A stretch of DNA of 64,000 nt from Closterium sp. NIES-65 (lineage: Eukaryota > Streptophyta > Zygnematophyceae > Desmidiales > Closteriaceae). Location of the stretch: the NCBI GenBank assembly GCA_948144175.1, contig CANXME010000886.1:744001-808000 (forward strand), given 5' to 3'. Below are positions 50,982-62,878 of the stretch, piece after piece (position 1 is the stretch's first letter; each line of letters starts with the position of its first letter). The position numbers and the translations under genes are program-made. The notes below the pieces were generated by a model, which worked only from the letters and a program-made list of their open reading frames with translations, made no database searches and was not told where the DNA came from.

Positions 50982-52383
50982 CCCCCTCGCACTGCTGACC
51001 CTCGGAGCGAGAAGAAGGAGCGGAAGGGACAGCAGTGGAGAAGCACTCAAGAGACTCAATCGGCATCAATCCGGCGCGGTGGCGGCCAAGAAGAAAGAGG
51101 TGCCGGGGGAGGATCTTAGTCAGGAAGTCAGCAGCCTGGTCCGTGGTGCTGCAGTAGGCCGGTGTCACAACTTTGTTCTTAATCAGCTCTCGAATGTAGT
51201 GATACTGGATATTAATGTGCTTTGTGTGTCCATGATAGACCGGGTTCTTGCTCAAGGCGATCGCCGATGTGTTGTCAATGTGCACAATGGTCGGCTCATG
51301 CTGGGGAAGACCCAACTCCGTCAGCAACCCTCTCAACCACACAGCCTCTCTTGCTCCTTGCGTCACAGCCATGTACTCCGCCTCTGTTGAAGATAATGCC
51401 ACACAGCCTTGCTTCTTCGATTGCCAAGAAATAGCTGCTCCCGCTATCACAAACATGTAGCCTCCGGTGGACTTCCGCTTTGAAAGAGGACCTGCCCAAT
51501 CCGCATCCGTGAAACCATGCAAGACACTACCATGCTCATGTCCATGAATGAAGAGACCATAAGATTTAGATCCGGAGAGGTAGCGCAGGACACGCTTCGC
51601 AGCGTTCAAGTGCTGAGTAGATGGCGCGGAAAGGAACTGAGAAAGCACGCCCACAGCATGAGAGAGATCTGGGCGGGTGCAGACGGATGCGTACATGAGG
51701 CTACCGACAATGCTTTGGTAAAGATTAATGTCGATGGGGGAAAGGAGTGATGAAGGAGGTGCGTTGTAAGAAGAAGGGGATGAAGAGGATGAAGGTGCAA
51801 GAGCCTCGTGGAACTCGTCCCAGTCAGAAAAGGGTTCGGTCTGAGAGGGCTGATGGTCAGAAGTGGAAGGGGAAGAATGCTGAAAAGTAGAAGGGAGAGG
51901 TGTAGATGCAGGATTGCAGGTGAGAAGGCCAAAGCGAGAGAGGACCTTGTGAATGTATCGCTCTTGGGAAAGAAATAGAGAGCGAGAAGGACGGTCACGA
52001 ATGATGTTCATGCCAAGGTAATATGATGGCTCACCCATGTGTGTCATGACGAACTCCTTAGTGAGCATACCTTTGATGTGGGTGAGAAGGGAGAGAGAAC
52101 CTGACACCATGAGGATGTCATCCACATACACTATCAACCACAGTACCTGATGCACCTCCGTGTGCAGGATGTAGAGTGCAGGGTCATACTCAGACTGTGT
52201 GAAACCTTGTGCCAGCAAGGCAGACTCTAATGCGTGATACCAAACCCGTGGAGCTTGCTTCACGCCATACAGGGACTTGTGCAGCCTACAGACTCTCTCA
52301 GTACCATCATGATACCCATCAGGTTGAGACGTGTAAATCTCCTCCTCCAAAACGCCGTAAAGGAAGGCGTTGGAGACGTCCAG
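50971..52383 (-). pseudogene. Copia-2 RT C-terminal part and RNase H
   Basis: The frame continues directly from the upstream integrase-RT frame after a TAA at 52,384-52,386. RT motifs are SLYGVKQAPRVWY, the catalytic VYVDD at 52,137-52,148, and YLGMNI. RNase H shows FTDADWAG, SSTEAEYMA, HIDNTSAIAL and KHINIQYHYIRE. The stop TGA lies about ten bases inside the 3' LTR, so the polypurine tract is translated. This half is free of lesions. Confidence 0.9.
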
Positions 52384-54570
52384 TTAAATGATGTAGAGAT
52401 CCATCCGTACTGCCATGCCAAGAAGAGCGCGGACACTGGTGTACTTGGCGACCGAAGCAAATGTTTCATTGTAGTCTTTTCCAGGAACTTGAGAGTATCC
52501 CTTGGCGACCAAACGAGCCTTGAACTTGTCCAGGGATCCATCACCCTTCACCTTCACCCGGTAGACCCATTTCACTCCCACGAGCTTCTTTCCTTTGGGT
52601 AATGGCTCCAAATTCCAAGTCCCCCTGTCGAGTAAACTTTCCAGTTCTGCCTTTTCCGCTGCTAACCACTCCTCCTTAAATGCTCCTACCATTGCTTCTT
52701 TGCGATTGAGAGGCTCGGGTGGAAGTTGGGAAATGGCGAAACAGGTGGTGTGGATCCTGCATTGGAAGCAGGTGCGACCGCTACACAAATGTGTTGGGGG
52801 TGAGCTAAGAGTGGAATACGTCGCATGAGAGGTGAAGTGCGCAGATGACGAAGTAGAAGATGTTGATGGTGCTGACGTGCTCGTGTCTGGTGGATAGTTG
52901 ATATTAATTTGGTTGGGTGACTTAAGCGGTGCTGCTGGTTGAGAATGAGCTTCTGATGAAGCTCTATTAGTCGGAATTGTCGAATGGAGTTGCTGGATAT
53001 GGGGAGATGTGTGTTGTTGTGTTGGTGGTGGCTGCACGGTGGATGGTATGAGTTGACGATGATCTGGAAGGTGAAGAAGGGCTGCTGGACGATAGCCGCT
53101 GGGCCGATAAACGACGAGAGGTGTGAGTGAAGGCTGGAGAGAGTGAGTGTCGGGAGGATGTTGCTGTTGCTGCTGGTCCTGCTGGTGAGTAGGAGGGGAT
53201 TGAAGAGGAGGAGGTAAATCGGGTGGAGATGGTTGTTGTCGTTGTTTTGATGGAGGCGGTGATGGCTGCCGCTGATGTTGCTCTTGATAATGAGGGGTGG
53301 GAGCAAAAGATGATGGCGGTAGTTGTTGGTCTTGAGCATGAGACGCATCTTCGTGTTGCTGCTGCGGTGATGATGCAGGAACTCCACTTAGAATGATTGT
53401 TGGAAGTTCGAAATCTGCAAAGGTAGAGAAGGGAGGAACTTGCGAGGAAACAAGAGGGAAAGAAGATTTCCAAGAAGACGGGGACATGTCTTCATAGAAG
53501 ATCACGTCCCTTGACACAATGTCTCTTTTTAAGAGAGGATCCCACATCAACCAGCCCTTACTCTCCTTGGCCATGCCCAGATGCATGCCCCATGCTGCCT
53601 TGCTTTCAAACTTGCTGCGTTTGTCATCCAGCACTTCGTACTGACTCATACAGCCAAAAACTCGAAGCATGGACACATTTGGCTTTACGCCGTATAATGC
53701 CTCATAGGGTGTAACACCCTCAACATGGGAGCTTGTCAGCCGACGATTCTTGACCCAAGCAGCATGGGTAACAGCTTCTCCCCACCATGAGTCATCTAGA
53801 TTCATGTGGGAAAGAAAACCTCTTGAGATCTCCTGGATCGTACGGTTGTATCTCTCAGCAGTACCATTTTGTTGAGGTGTTGCTGGGCATGATAATTGCT
53901 GCTCAACTCCAAGGTTGGTAAGGAAAGAGCGGAATGAGTTAGACATGTACTCTCCTCCACGATCAGAACAAAATATCTTGACCTTGAGACCCAACTGACG
54001 CTCAACATAAGGGAACCAAGACTGAATAACACTGGGAGCTTCATCTTTGGATCCAAGAAGAGAGATCCATGCAAATTTTGTATGATGGTCAATGAGTGAC
54101 ATTACATACTTTTTCCCTGTACGACTCGGAGTACGGGAAGGACCCATCAGGTCACTATGTATGAGCTCAAGTGGTTGAGAGACTTCAGACTCAGAAGAAT
54201 AGAAAGGATGACGAGGGAGCTTAGCTTCAACACAAGTATGGCACGATGAAGGAGAAGATGACAGTTGCTTGGAGATGATAAGACCATCAACACTTGCATG
54301 AGCTTGCATGTGTGTGATACTAGACTCTTCAGGATGACCAAAACGACAGTGCCAAGTGTAAAGGGATGCAGATGTTCCAGAGTGAAGTCTTACCGAGGTG
54401 GTAGTAGCAGCAGTCGAGGGACTGCTATAGGGCTTGACAGATGGTTGTGCATCAATCTCCACTCGATAGAGACGTCCATTTCGAACACCTCTTGCAATAG
54501 GATGCTCAGTTGGAGCACGAACCTGACCAGAACCATCTGAGAAGGAAATAGAGATACCTTTCTCTTCCAT
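52384..54570 (-). pseudogene. Copia-2 integrase and RT N-terminal part
   Basis: A GAG-pre-integrase module (LYTWHCRFGHPEESS, CHTCVEAK) leads to the integrase core with LELIHSDLMGP, CSDRGGEYMS and PQQNGTAERYNRT, which carry the D-D-E residues. A Gln/Ser/Pro-rich linker of about 250 residues follows, then the RT start (EEWLAAEKAELESL, GVKWVYRVK, KARLVAKGYSQ). The frame ends at TAA 52,384-52,386, where copia RTs read Q-L/M-D-V, so a CAA-to-TAA change is likely. Confidence 0.9.
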
Positions 54571-55056
54571 TTAACCAATTGAGAGAAGATTTGCCCCTAG
54601 TGAGGGGACAAGCAAGATGCCTGAGAATGACATATGGATTCCCTCTGGGCTGAGGAACGTCATTGTGCCCTCTGCTTCAACTGGCACCAAATGATTGCTG
54701 GCAACAACCACTTCTTTCACGTTGGAGGGCTGGAGGCCGTGAAGAAGGGAAGCATGAGGAGTCATATGTTGATCACATCCACTATCCATAAACCAAGTCT
54801 TGGGGTCCTGGGTAAAGGCATGGAGACAAGAGAATGATGCAAATGCAAAACTCGGTGTATTTGAATGAGTGGAATCTTTCTCATGTGAAGCGGATGGCGT
54901 CTGCGAAGTGGTGGCTTGAGGAGGCGCCTCGGGAGTGAAAGAGAGTTGTGGCATAGAGGAAACAGAGACTTGGTTTTGAGATGAGACTTGGGAAGCATTC
55001 TGAAAACATGGTCCATGATGCGCGATTACCATCAGATAAACTCCTGCTAAACTCAC
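54571..55056 (-). pseudogene. Copia-2 protease fragment
   Basis: The segment holds the copia protease active site WFMDSGCDQHMT and ends GANLLSIG followed by TAA at 54,571-54,573, directly continued by the pre-integrase frame. A CAA-to-TAA change is the simplest explanation. Upstream of about 55,016 the sequence is no longer copia-like and belongs to the Mutator-like gene. Confidence 0.85.
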
Positions 55057-56479
55057 CCTACCGTGTGGTACACACCTCCCGCAGCCATGTCGGATCTATA
55101 CTTCTGGGTGCAGGTAGCTGAGTTGTGGTTAGGCCCCAAGCAGGTCCTGCAGCGATAGTTCGCCGGCGGAGCATCCCTGCGCCTGTAGGATGGGGGACGG
55201 CCAAGACCCCTAAGCGTGAACGTATGTGCGTCACACACGCCCTGGGGCACAAGTGTTGCCTGTGCCATCAGGGTGTCGATGCAGGTCCCGGGAATGGTGT
55301 GGGAGTATGTGCGGCGGAGGTTGACTGTCGCTAACATACTCCCACCCGTTCTTGTTTGCCCAGGGGAAAAACGCCATGGCATGTGCGCACGGAAAAGCAT
55401 ACTCTTTCCAATTGCCGCACTCACAGCTACCCTCGCCACGGATGTCGACGATGTAGCTGCGTGGGGTTGGGTCCGTCGCGTTGCCGTTGTTTATCACCTC
55501 CGCAAAGAACTCGATGTTGGAGATTTTCACCTCGTAGTTCTTTGCCCGCTCGCACTTCTCCTCATACCGTTTTCTCCCCCACTCCGTAAAGTAGTCATCC
55601 CGGGCTCTAGCCTCCTCACGCCGCTCATGAAACTTCTTGACGTTGTAGTCCCACATTGATGCTAACAAATACGCGGGGGGCAGACGCCGGATGGATTTCA
55701 CGGCCCCGTTGGTCGACTCCGCCATGTTGCTCGTGTAGATGCCGACTCTTCTCGTTGGTGCCGCACATCGAGCCCACTGCTTCTCGTAAACCCAGATTCT
55801 GTTCCTGCGTGCAGTGTAATCACCACAAAAGCCTGTTCGGACCCGCACACCATCCTCACCGTCCTCCAAGGAGTCCTCTTCCACGACGGTCGCCTCGTCC
55901 TCTACAACGCTGGGCATCTCCTTGTTGGTGTTCCCAAGCGCCGTTCCCGGGTCCACGGTGGGAGTAGGGTCACGGGTTGCTGCCGCAGTCGGTGGTGGCT
56001 GGCGGGTGGGTGCCGCGGTCGGTGGTGGCTGGCGGGTGGGTGCCGCGGTCGGTGGTGGCTCTCGGGTTGGTGCCTCGGTTGGTGGGGTGACTCCCGGGAC
56101 CGCGGCTCTCAGAACAATGTTGCCCAAGCTAAAGCACGCAGCTGTTCCTCGCCATCCGCTTGGCACGACGATCGGTGAAGATCGTCGTAGTGGTAGTGGC
56201 TCCGGCTGGAAAATAGTGGGTGTCGTTGTTTCTGCATGATGGGCAGCAATAGGGACACGGAGACGGACATTATGGTCGTGTGTTTTGCAGTACCAAATGA
56301 GCAGTAACCCATCAATGTAAGACGGCCTCTCATTTACTAGATATTTACACCTCGATGTGAAGATTACATCGTGCATCTAGTTGTATCTACCACACATATA
56401 ATGTAACTAAAGAACGGAGGGGCGCATTGACAAACCGTTGTTCAAACGAACCTGTTGCTGCAGATGGGTCGTACGGAGT

Positions 56480-57250
56480 GGATGGTGACGGCGTTGCGGA
56501 TGGTCCATCATGAGTGGCCGGGCGAGGGGTTGCAGAGGGCCTCCGCACCACGGGTGGGCTTGGCGCAGCGGACAATGCTGGTGCAGCGGAAGGGTGGGTC
56601 GCAGAAGCGCGTGACGGTGTTGCGGATGGGCGTGGCGCTGCGGACGGCCCTAGCGCTGTATGTGGGCTCGGCGCTGCGGACGCTGCATGTGCAGCAAATG
56701 GGCGGGCCGCAGCAGCGGGCGACGGTGCTGTGGACGGGCGGGGCGCTGCGGACGGCCCCGGCGCTGCAGATGGGCTCGGCGCTGCAGATGATGCAGGTGC
56801 CGCGGACGGGCGGGGCGCAGCAGCCGGTGACGGTGCTGTGGACGGGCGGGGCGCTGCGGCCGGCCCTGGCGCTGCAGATGGGCTCGGCGCTGCAGATGAT
56901 GCAGGTGCCGCGGACGGGCGGGGCGCAGCAGCGGGTGACGGTGCTGTGGACGGGCGGGGCGCGGCGGACGGCCCTGGCGCTACAGATGGGCCGGTCGCTG
57001 CGGATGATGCAGGTGCCACGGACGGGCGGGCCGCAGCAGCGGGTAACGGTGCCGCGGAGTGGCGGGGGGCTGCTGAATGCCCAACCGCCGCGGCATTCGG
57101 TGGTGGGCGTCTTGCGCCGCCCTGTCTCTGTCGGCGGCCGCTTCGCTGCGCCTGTGCCTGGCGTGCACGCCGCCGTGCTTCGGCCGCAATGTTGTTGGCG
57201 GTCGCACGCGTCCGGCGTGTTTGCTGAACGTTGCGGCGGCGAATACGAAG
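56480..57250 (-). repeat. Ala/Pro/Ser-coding repeats inside the MULE gene, 108-bp period
   Basis: Landmarks such as CTCGGCGCTGCAGATGATG recur 108 bases apart (56,775, 56,883, about 56,991), which is 36 codons. On the minus strand the unit reads as SAAPxPSTAPSPAAAPRPSA-like sequence. Standard MULE transposases have no such block between the catalytic core and the TSNxAES motif. Confidence 0.8.
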
Positions 57251-57922
57251 GCCAGCTGGTGGACGGGGGTTTGGCACCGGCACATCGACCACAGGCGCCG
57301 TACCGTAAAGGTAAGTCGTGAGCAAGGGATGTGATTCCCGTGCACCGACCTTGAGCTCGTTGTACTTGTCCAAAGACCGGGCTGTCAAAAGCCGCCATAA
57401 CATGTCCGCGGAAGTCTTCCCGAACGGCTTCACGTTTGCTGCATGTGCCACCCACAGAAGTAATGCGCCACCTTCTCAGGGAACACTTCCTTCACCGCCG
57501 GGATGAGACCTTTGTCCCGGTCGCTGATGATGGCCGCGTTGTCCCGTCCCTGCCAGTCGGAGCAGTGCTTATCAAAGAGTCGGCAAAACCAAGTCCATGT
57601 GTCCTTGGTTTCGCTCTCTACGAGCGCCTACGCGATGGGGATGATCTGCTGATTGCCGTCCATCGCGTTGGCGTACAGCAGAGTAGCCTTCTGTGCACGG
57701 ATCGGAAAAGTCCCGTCCATTGCGATGACAAGCCTGCACGTCTTCAGTGATTCACGTGTTGCACTCGGCGCCATGAAGAAGCGGAGAAATTCGTGGTTGT
57801 AAGTCAAAAGCTCCACGGTTGCTCCGCTGTCGATCTGCCGAATGCGCTCTTGCACCGCCGGAATGTAGCGGAATGACTCGCAACAGTCGCCGAATCGCTG
57901 CGACGTGATGCCTACCTTCAGC

Positions 57923-58033
57923 CTGCGTGGGTGGAATGTATGGGTGGTATCGGGACATGAGTAAAGTGGAGGCAACACAGCCGCTAAAAGAAAAACTCCC
58001 TTGATGTTCGGACTATGACGGGTGGACGCTCAC
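57923..58033 (-). other. probable intron in the MULE transposase gene
   Basis: Minus-strand CTACTG/GTGAGC and CACGCAG/GCTGAAG give a 111-base GT-AG intron. Removing it joins NNAYW to LKVGITSQRFGDC in frame and removes the stop that otherwise follows NNAYW. Confidence 0.65.
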
Positions 58034-58434
58034 CAGTAGGCGTTGTTGTAAGTTAACCTTGGACCGGAGCAGGCCTGAATCTGCCTGGCGTAGTCCCAAG
58101 GGGCGTTGAACGGCGCTGCACGGACGAAGTTGCCGGATTTCCGCCAAAGGTACTTCCTCTTACGTCCCATACCCGGCCACCACCGGTTCCGGTATACACG
58201 GTCGCATGTGTGCTCTGCGGGATCAGACAGCTCAACGATTCGCCACGGTCCGTTCCGCTCGAGACGAGCGTAGCTGCACCGCCATGGGCAAGGGGGGTCC
58301 AACCCAAGCTTCTGACTCTTGCACAACGCTAGCGCTGATGCCATTCTGGATGACTTCATGTAGAAACCGTATTTATGCACGACCGCATCATCAAGCAAGG
58401 CAAAGAGGCAATGATCCCGCGAGGAGTACCAGTT

Positions 58435-58809
58435 TGTCAGAATCCCAACCACTAGACCATTGGGATAAAAGGGCTTGTTTCAGTAGCGGGTCAGTGCGCC
58501 CATAACCCCCCAGGCGAACGCGCCTGTAACCCTCTCCAGGATCAATCGGGCATCCACAGTGCATATCTACTGACACCCCCCCACACTAGGAGGCCCAGGA
58601 CTAAGCACAGTGGCAACGGCCTACTTGTGCATACACCGGGAATCGAACCCGAGACCGCTCTGATACCATGTCAGAATCCCAACCACTAGACCATTGGGAT
58701 AAAAGGGCTTGTTTCAGTAGCGGGTCAGTGCGCCCATAACCCCCCAGGCGAACGCGCCTGTAACCCTCTCCAGGATCAATCGGGCATCCACAGTGCAGAT
58801 CTACTGACA
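58435..58809 (-). mobile_element. TRIM (miniature LTR retrotransposon) nested in the MULE
   Basis: Two 141-bp direct repeats (58,435-58,575 and 58,669-58,809) start TGTCAG and end CTGACA and differ at one base by eye. Between them, read on the minus strand, the 93-bp interior begins TGGTATCAGAGC (initiator-Met primer site, 58,657-58,668) and ends in a G-tract (58,576-58,582). CAGTT flanks both sides (58,430-58,434 and 58,810-58,814). There is no coding capacity. Removing the element and one CAGTT joins the MULE frame without a stop (EGN to WYSSRDHC). Confidence 0.95.
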
Positions 58810-58934
58810 CAGTTACCCTCCTGAATGGCAGCGTTATCGTTGATCGTAGGCCCCTCCTCGGGTTCAAACTCTATGTCGAACTGCTCCAGTATAATGTTGT
58901 ACATGTCACGGCCATTAGCTGGAGGTTCCTCCAT

Positions 58935-59467
58935 TGTGACACGGATACAACACCTCGGTAATCCACTCGCAATATATAGATTGTCATCTACTGCCTGGGT
59001 TTTTTAACGGCGAGACGCGAGCACATGTTTACGACATGTTTAACTGCATCTGGTGTTGGAGAATGATGGACTCGGAATTCCTGACACTTCAGACAAGAGC
59101 TAGGAACAACAACAATTCATTTGTCAGTCCCCGGTGGCATAATCCTGGTAGTGGTTGCCACCAGTGCGTCTCGTCAGAAATCGCGGCGACTGAATTGTGT
59201 TATGATCGCTGGCGTATTTATTACCAGATTCTGAACACATTATACCCAATCAAGCCCAGACGAGTGGCATGTATATGAAAAAGTGGTACGATAATTGCAA
59301 ATATGAACGGACCATTCAGGAACTCGCGTAGCCGCTGCCAACACACCGGCCAATATCACTGATACTCAAATTATGCCAGGCGCGGTTTGCAAAAGTAATC
59401 AACCGACATTTTGCTGGTAGAGTAACTACATTTACTGTGTCATCTATTTTTTGTCAAACATTAGATA
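58935..59467. other. region between MULE and Copia-3, nothing certain
   Basis: The AT-richer sequence has no conserved frame. It may contain the outer end of the MULE, but I found no terminal inverted repeat matching the 55,050 side. Confidence 0.4.
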
Positions 59468-59689
59468 TGTTCTGCTTGTGTAGGCTACAGTGGGTTAGCC
59501 TATAGGGGGTACACAATTCTAGGGTTTCCTACTTGTACTCATTTCACTGCTAGTTCATCCATTCCTGTTCGCTTATTCTCACATGGTATAGAGCGGGTCC
59601 TTCTACGGACTGTTTTTTCTTGGGCCCACCGAAGCGCCCCCCGAGGCGCGATCTTTTTTTTAGCGACCCCTCGGGTCGCCATTTCCCCT

Positions 59690-60560
59690 GCGGCCCCGCC
59701 GCCTTCACTGACGCGGCCCCGCCGCCCTCTCTGTCGCGGCCCCGCCGCCTGCTCTCACGCGGCCCCGCCCCGGCTCCTTCGCGGCCCCGCCGCCTGCTCT
59801 CGCGCGGCCCCGCCCCGGCTTCTACGCGGCCCCGCCCCGGCTTTCACGCGGCCCCGCCGACGGCTTTGTCGCGGCCCCGCCCAGGCCCTTACGCGGCTCC
59901 GCCGCCTGCTCTCGCGCGGCCCCGCCCCGGCTTCTACGCGGCCCCGCCCCGGCTTTCACGCGGCCCCGCCGACAGCTCTGTCGCGGCCCCGCCCAGGCCC
60001 TTACGCGGCCCCGCCGCCTGCCCCCGTCGCGGCCCGGTCACCTCCTGACGGCCCCGCCGTCCCTTCGTGACGGCCCCGCCGTCCCCTCCTGACGGCTCCT
60101 GCCGTCCCCTTCTACCGGCCCCGCAACTGCACCTGCTGGCCCCGCCGCTGCACCTACCGGCCCCCCCCACCACCCACCCCCCCCTTTTCCCGTCGCCTGT
60201 CGAGGCGACCTGAGGGGGCCGGCAGAGGGGTGGCAGGTGTGTGGCCTCCCCTGCTTCTCCTCCTCCTTCATCTCCCACTGCAGCAGCCGAGCCGCTCACC
60301 TGCAGCAGCCGAGCCGCCCCACCGCCGAGCCGCCCTGCACCCGAGCCGCCCAGCAGCCGAGCCGCCCTGCCGCCGAGCCGCCGGGTCGCTGAGTTGCTGA
60401 GCTGCAGTTGCTGCCGAGCCGCCCTGCCGCCGAGCCGCCGAGTCACCGAGCTGCTGAGCTGCAGTTGCTGCCGAGCCGCCTTGCCGCCGAGCCGCCCGAG
60501 TCGCCCGAGCCGCCGAGCCGCCGAGCTGCCGAGCCGCTGAGTCGCCGAGCCTACTCTTCC
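59690..60560 (+). repeat. GC-rich leader minisatellites of Copia-3
   Basis: Positions 59,690-60,030 are tandem CGCGGCCCCGCCnnnGCTnT units of about 20-24 bases. Positions 60,030-60,160 are CTGACGGCCCCGCCGTCCC-like units. Positions 60,290-60,550 are GAGCCGCCnnGCCGCC units. Frames stay open by composition only. The usual copia Gag domain, which I would expect between leader and zinc knuckle, is not visible. Confidence 0.8.
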
Positions 60561-60691
60561 CACCACTGGTGAGCTCTTGCCCTGCTAGCACGCTGCGCGT
60601 CGCCTGCTTGCCTGCCTGCCTGCCTTTTGGCTTGCCTGGCTGCCTGCCTCCCTGCTGCTAGTCCTGCTCCTGCTTCTACTTGCGGAGCCAA

Positions 60692-62878
60692 ATGCAGCCC
60701 CAGCGACGCCGGCGTGAGTCCCTCACGCCCCAGCAGCTGCGTGAGTGGTACGCTGGTTGGGGCTGTAGGGGTGGCGACGCTACTCCTACTTCCACTCCTG
60801 CTGCTTCTACTCGTGGTGGCGGCCAGATGCAGCTCCCGCGACCCTCTCGCGTGTCTCTCACGCCTCGCCAGCTTCGTGAGTGGTACGCTCAGAGTGGAGG
60901 GTCTCTCAGTGCTGTTCGCTGCTCTTACGTGATTCGCACTGGTACTCGGACTGGTCAGCCTTGTGGGACACGTAGTCATACACCGTCCAGCTGCTTCGCC
61001 CGTCTGAGCGACGCCTGGCGTACCGTGTTTGGCGACGAGGCTGAGCTTCCCGACTGGGTGGAGTTGCTTAGGCAGAGGGTAGATATATATGCTCTTGACT
61101 ATGATGCTATTCTCACTGCCATGTATGCATTGCCTACTAGTGCTGACCGTGCCGGTCACCTGTGCGTCCCGCCTGACCCAGGTATAGGACCTGCTGCTCT
61201 AGCAACTGGTGAGGCTGCTGCTCTGGGTGCTAGTGAGTCTCCTGCTCCAGGTACAGGTGCGGCTGCTGCTCTAGGTGCTAGTGAGTCTGCTTCCTCAGGT
61301 GCGGGTGAGGCTGCGCTCTCAGGTACCGCGTTGGCTTCGGCCTCCCTCACCTTTACACTTGACTCTGGGGCTTCTCGCTCCTTCTTTCGGGACCGCACCA
61401 CACTCACGCCGCTTGGTCGGCCGGTTGCAGTCTCCCTGGCTGACCCCTCTGGGGGTCCTGTCCTCGCTCACTTCTCCACTGTCCTCCCGTGTCCGGCTGC
61501 CCCCTCGGGCACCCTGTCTGAACTGTACCTCCCCTCGTTCTCGACGAACTTGGTGAGTGGTGCAGACCTACAGGATGCGGGGGTTCACCAGTTCACTCCT
61601 GCGAGTCAGCGGGTGACCCACTGCACGGACGCACACACAGGCCGGCACCTGGCCACGTTCTCGCGTCGGCCGGGGTCGAGCCTCTACACCCTGACCACTG
61701 AGTCTCCTCCTGTCCCCGCGTCCGGTCAGGTAGCAGCGTCGGGTCAGGTGTTTGCTGCTGCGTCCAGGTCTGGTCCTGAGTCTGCCCCCTGTTCGTGTCG
61801 CCTCCTGTCTCACGAGACTCTTCTGTGGCACCACCGTCTAGGCCACCCCTCCTTGCCCCGTCTTCGGGGCATGGCTTCCCGTGTCCTTGTCTCTGGTCTT
61901 CCCCAGTCTCTCCCTCCCCTTCCTTCGGGACCAGGACCTTCCTGTGTCCCCTGTGTCGAGGGGCGCCTCAGGGCTGCTCCTCACTCCTCCCAGTTTCCCC
62001 CGACAGAGGCTCCTCTGCAGACGCTTCACATGGACGTGTGGGGCCCGGCCCCCGTCCGTGGGCAGGGTCACGAGCGCTACTTCCTGTTGGTGGTTGACGA
62101 CTACTCGCGTTACACCTCAGTCTTCCCCTTGCGCAGCAAGGGTGCTGTCACTGAGGTGCTGATCGACTGGATCCGCGAGGCTCGTCTCCAGCTCAGGAGG
62201 AGCTTCGGCTCGGACTTTCCTGTTCTGCGTCTGCACTCTGACCGAGGTGGGGAGTTCTCCTCTCGCCTTCTGCGAGACTACTGTCGTGCACAGGGGATCC
62301 GCCAGACCTTTACGCTTCCGGACTCTCCACAGCAAAATGGGATTGCTGAGCGCCGCATTGGCATGGTCATGGATGTCGCTCGTACGTCCATGATGCATGC
62401 GGCTGCCCCCCATTTTCTGTGGCCGTTTGCGGTTCGGTACGCGGCGCATCAGCTCAACCTTCACCCCAGGGTCTCTCGGCCCGCGATGTCCCCAGTGTTA
62501 CTGTGGACGGGGAAGGTTGGCGATGCGTCTGCGTTCCGTGTCTGGGGATCTCGGGCGTTTGTCCGCGACTTGTCTGCGGACAAGCTGTCCCCCCGTGCTG
62601 CTCCCTGTGTCTTCCTTGGCTTCCCCCCTGACGCTCCAGGGTGGCAGTTCTACCACCCCTCCTCTCGTCGTGTTCTGTCCTCCCAGGACGTCACGTTCGA
62701 CGAGTCAGTCCCCTTCTACCGCCTCTTCCCCTACCGTACTCCTTCCCTTCCCCCCCCCCACCGGACTTCCTGGTACCAGTTCCCCCCCCCCCCCGGTAGA
62801 CCCCCTCCCCCCTCAGGTTCCTGCCCCTTCAGGTGTGTCCCAGGTAGACACGGTCGAGCCAGTCGAGGTTGCTGCTGA
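60692..62878 (+). pseudogene. Copia-3 zinc knuckle, protease and integrase
   Basis: The first ATG of the open frame is 60,692. Two SLTPxQLREWYA motifs stand at the N-terminus. The Cys-His box has the same unusual spacing as in Copia-1, C-X13-C-X4-H-X4-C (first Cys codon 60,920-60,922). The protease site DSGAS begins at 61,361. LLWHHRLGHPSLPRL and CVPCVEGR form the pre-integrase module. The integrase shows HMDVWGPAPV, LHSDRGGEF and PDSPQQNGIAERR. Past about 62,750 the frame is lost in runs of C, and the 62,878 stop is out of frame; the true frame continues with APSGVSQVDTVEP. Gag is missing or unrecognisable. One or two bases in poly-C decide whether it is broken. Confidence 0.88.

Larger units (their letters stand above)
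49465..55060 (-). mobile_element. Ty1/copia retrotransposon (Copia-2), 5' part missing
   Basis: On the minus strand protease, integrase, RT and RNase H follow in copia order, then a G-tract and an LTR start. The 5' LTR and gag are absent. The protease segment begins next to the 3' end of the Mutator-like gene at about 55,020-55,060. The coding part is broken only by two in-frame TAA codons, both at positions where CAA would read through. The lower boundary of the LTR is uncertain. Confidence 0.85.
55053..58934 (-). pseudogene. Mutator-like (MULE/MuDR) transposase gene, disrupted
   Basis: Reading the minus strand from ATG 58,934: an N-terminal segment interrupted by a TRIM, then a MuDR-type domain with CPWRCSYARLERNGPW and EHTC. 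A probable intron lies at 57,923-58,033. The MULE transposase core follows (VIAMDGTFPIRAQKATLLYANAMDGNQQIIPIA), with a TAG at 57,628 and, beyond it, TWTWFCRLF, AIISDRDKGLIPAV and AHYFCGWH. A frameshift near 57,440 and a long Ala/Pro/Ser repeat follow. The C-terminal half has TSNMAESTNGAVKSIR, a SWIM zinc finger (CECGNWKEYAFPCAH) and, after a frame change near 55,335, a zinc knuckle (CRTCLGPNHNSATC). Terminal inverted repeats were not found. The transposase would cut and join MULE ends; this copy cannot make it intact. Confidence 0.88.

Noticed and set aside
59468..59583. Exact 116-bp LTR for Copia-3
   Set aside because: Only the end with the primer site is supported; the partner LTR lies outside the window, so the start cannot be fixed.
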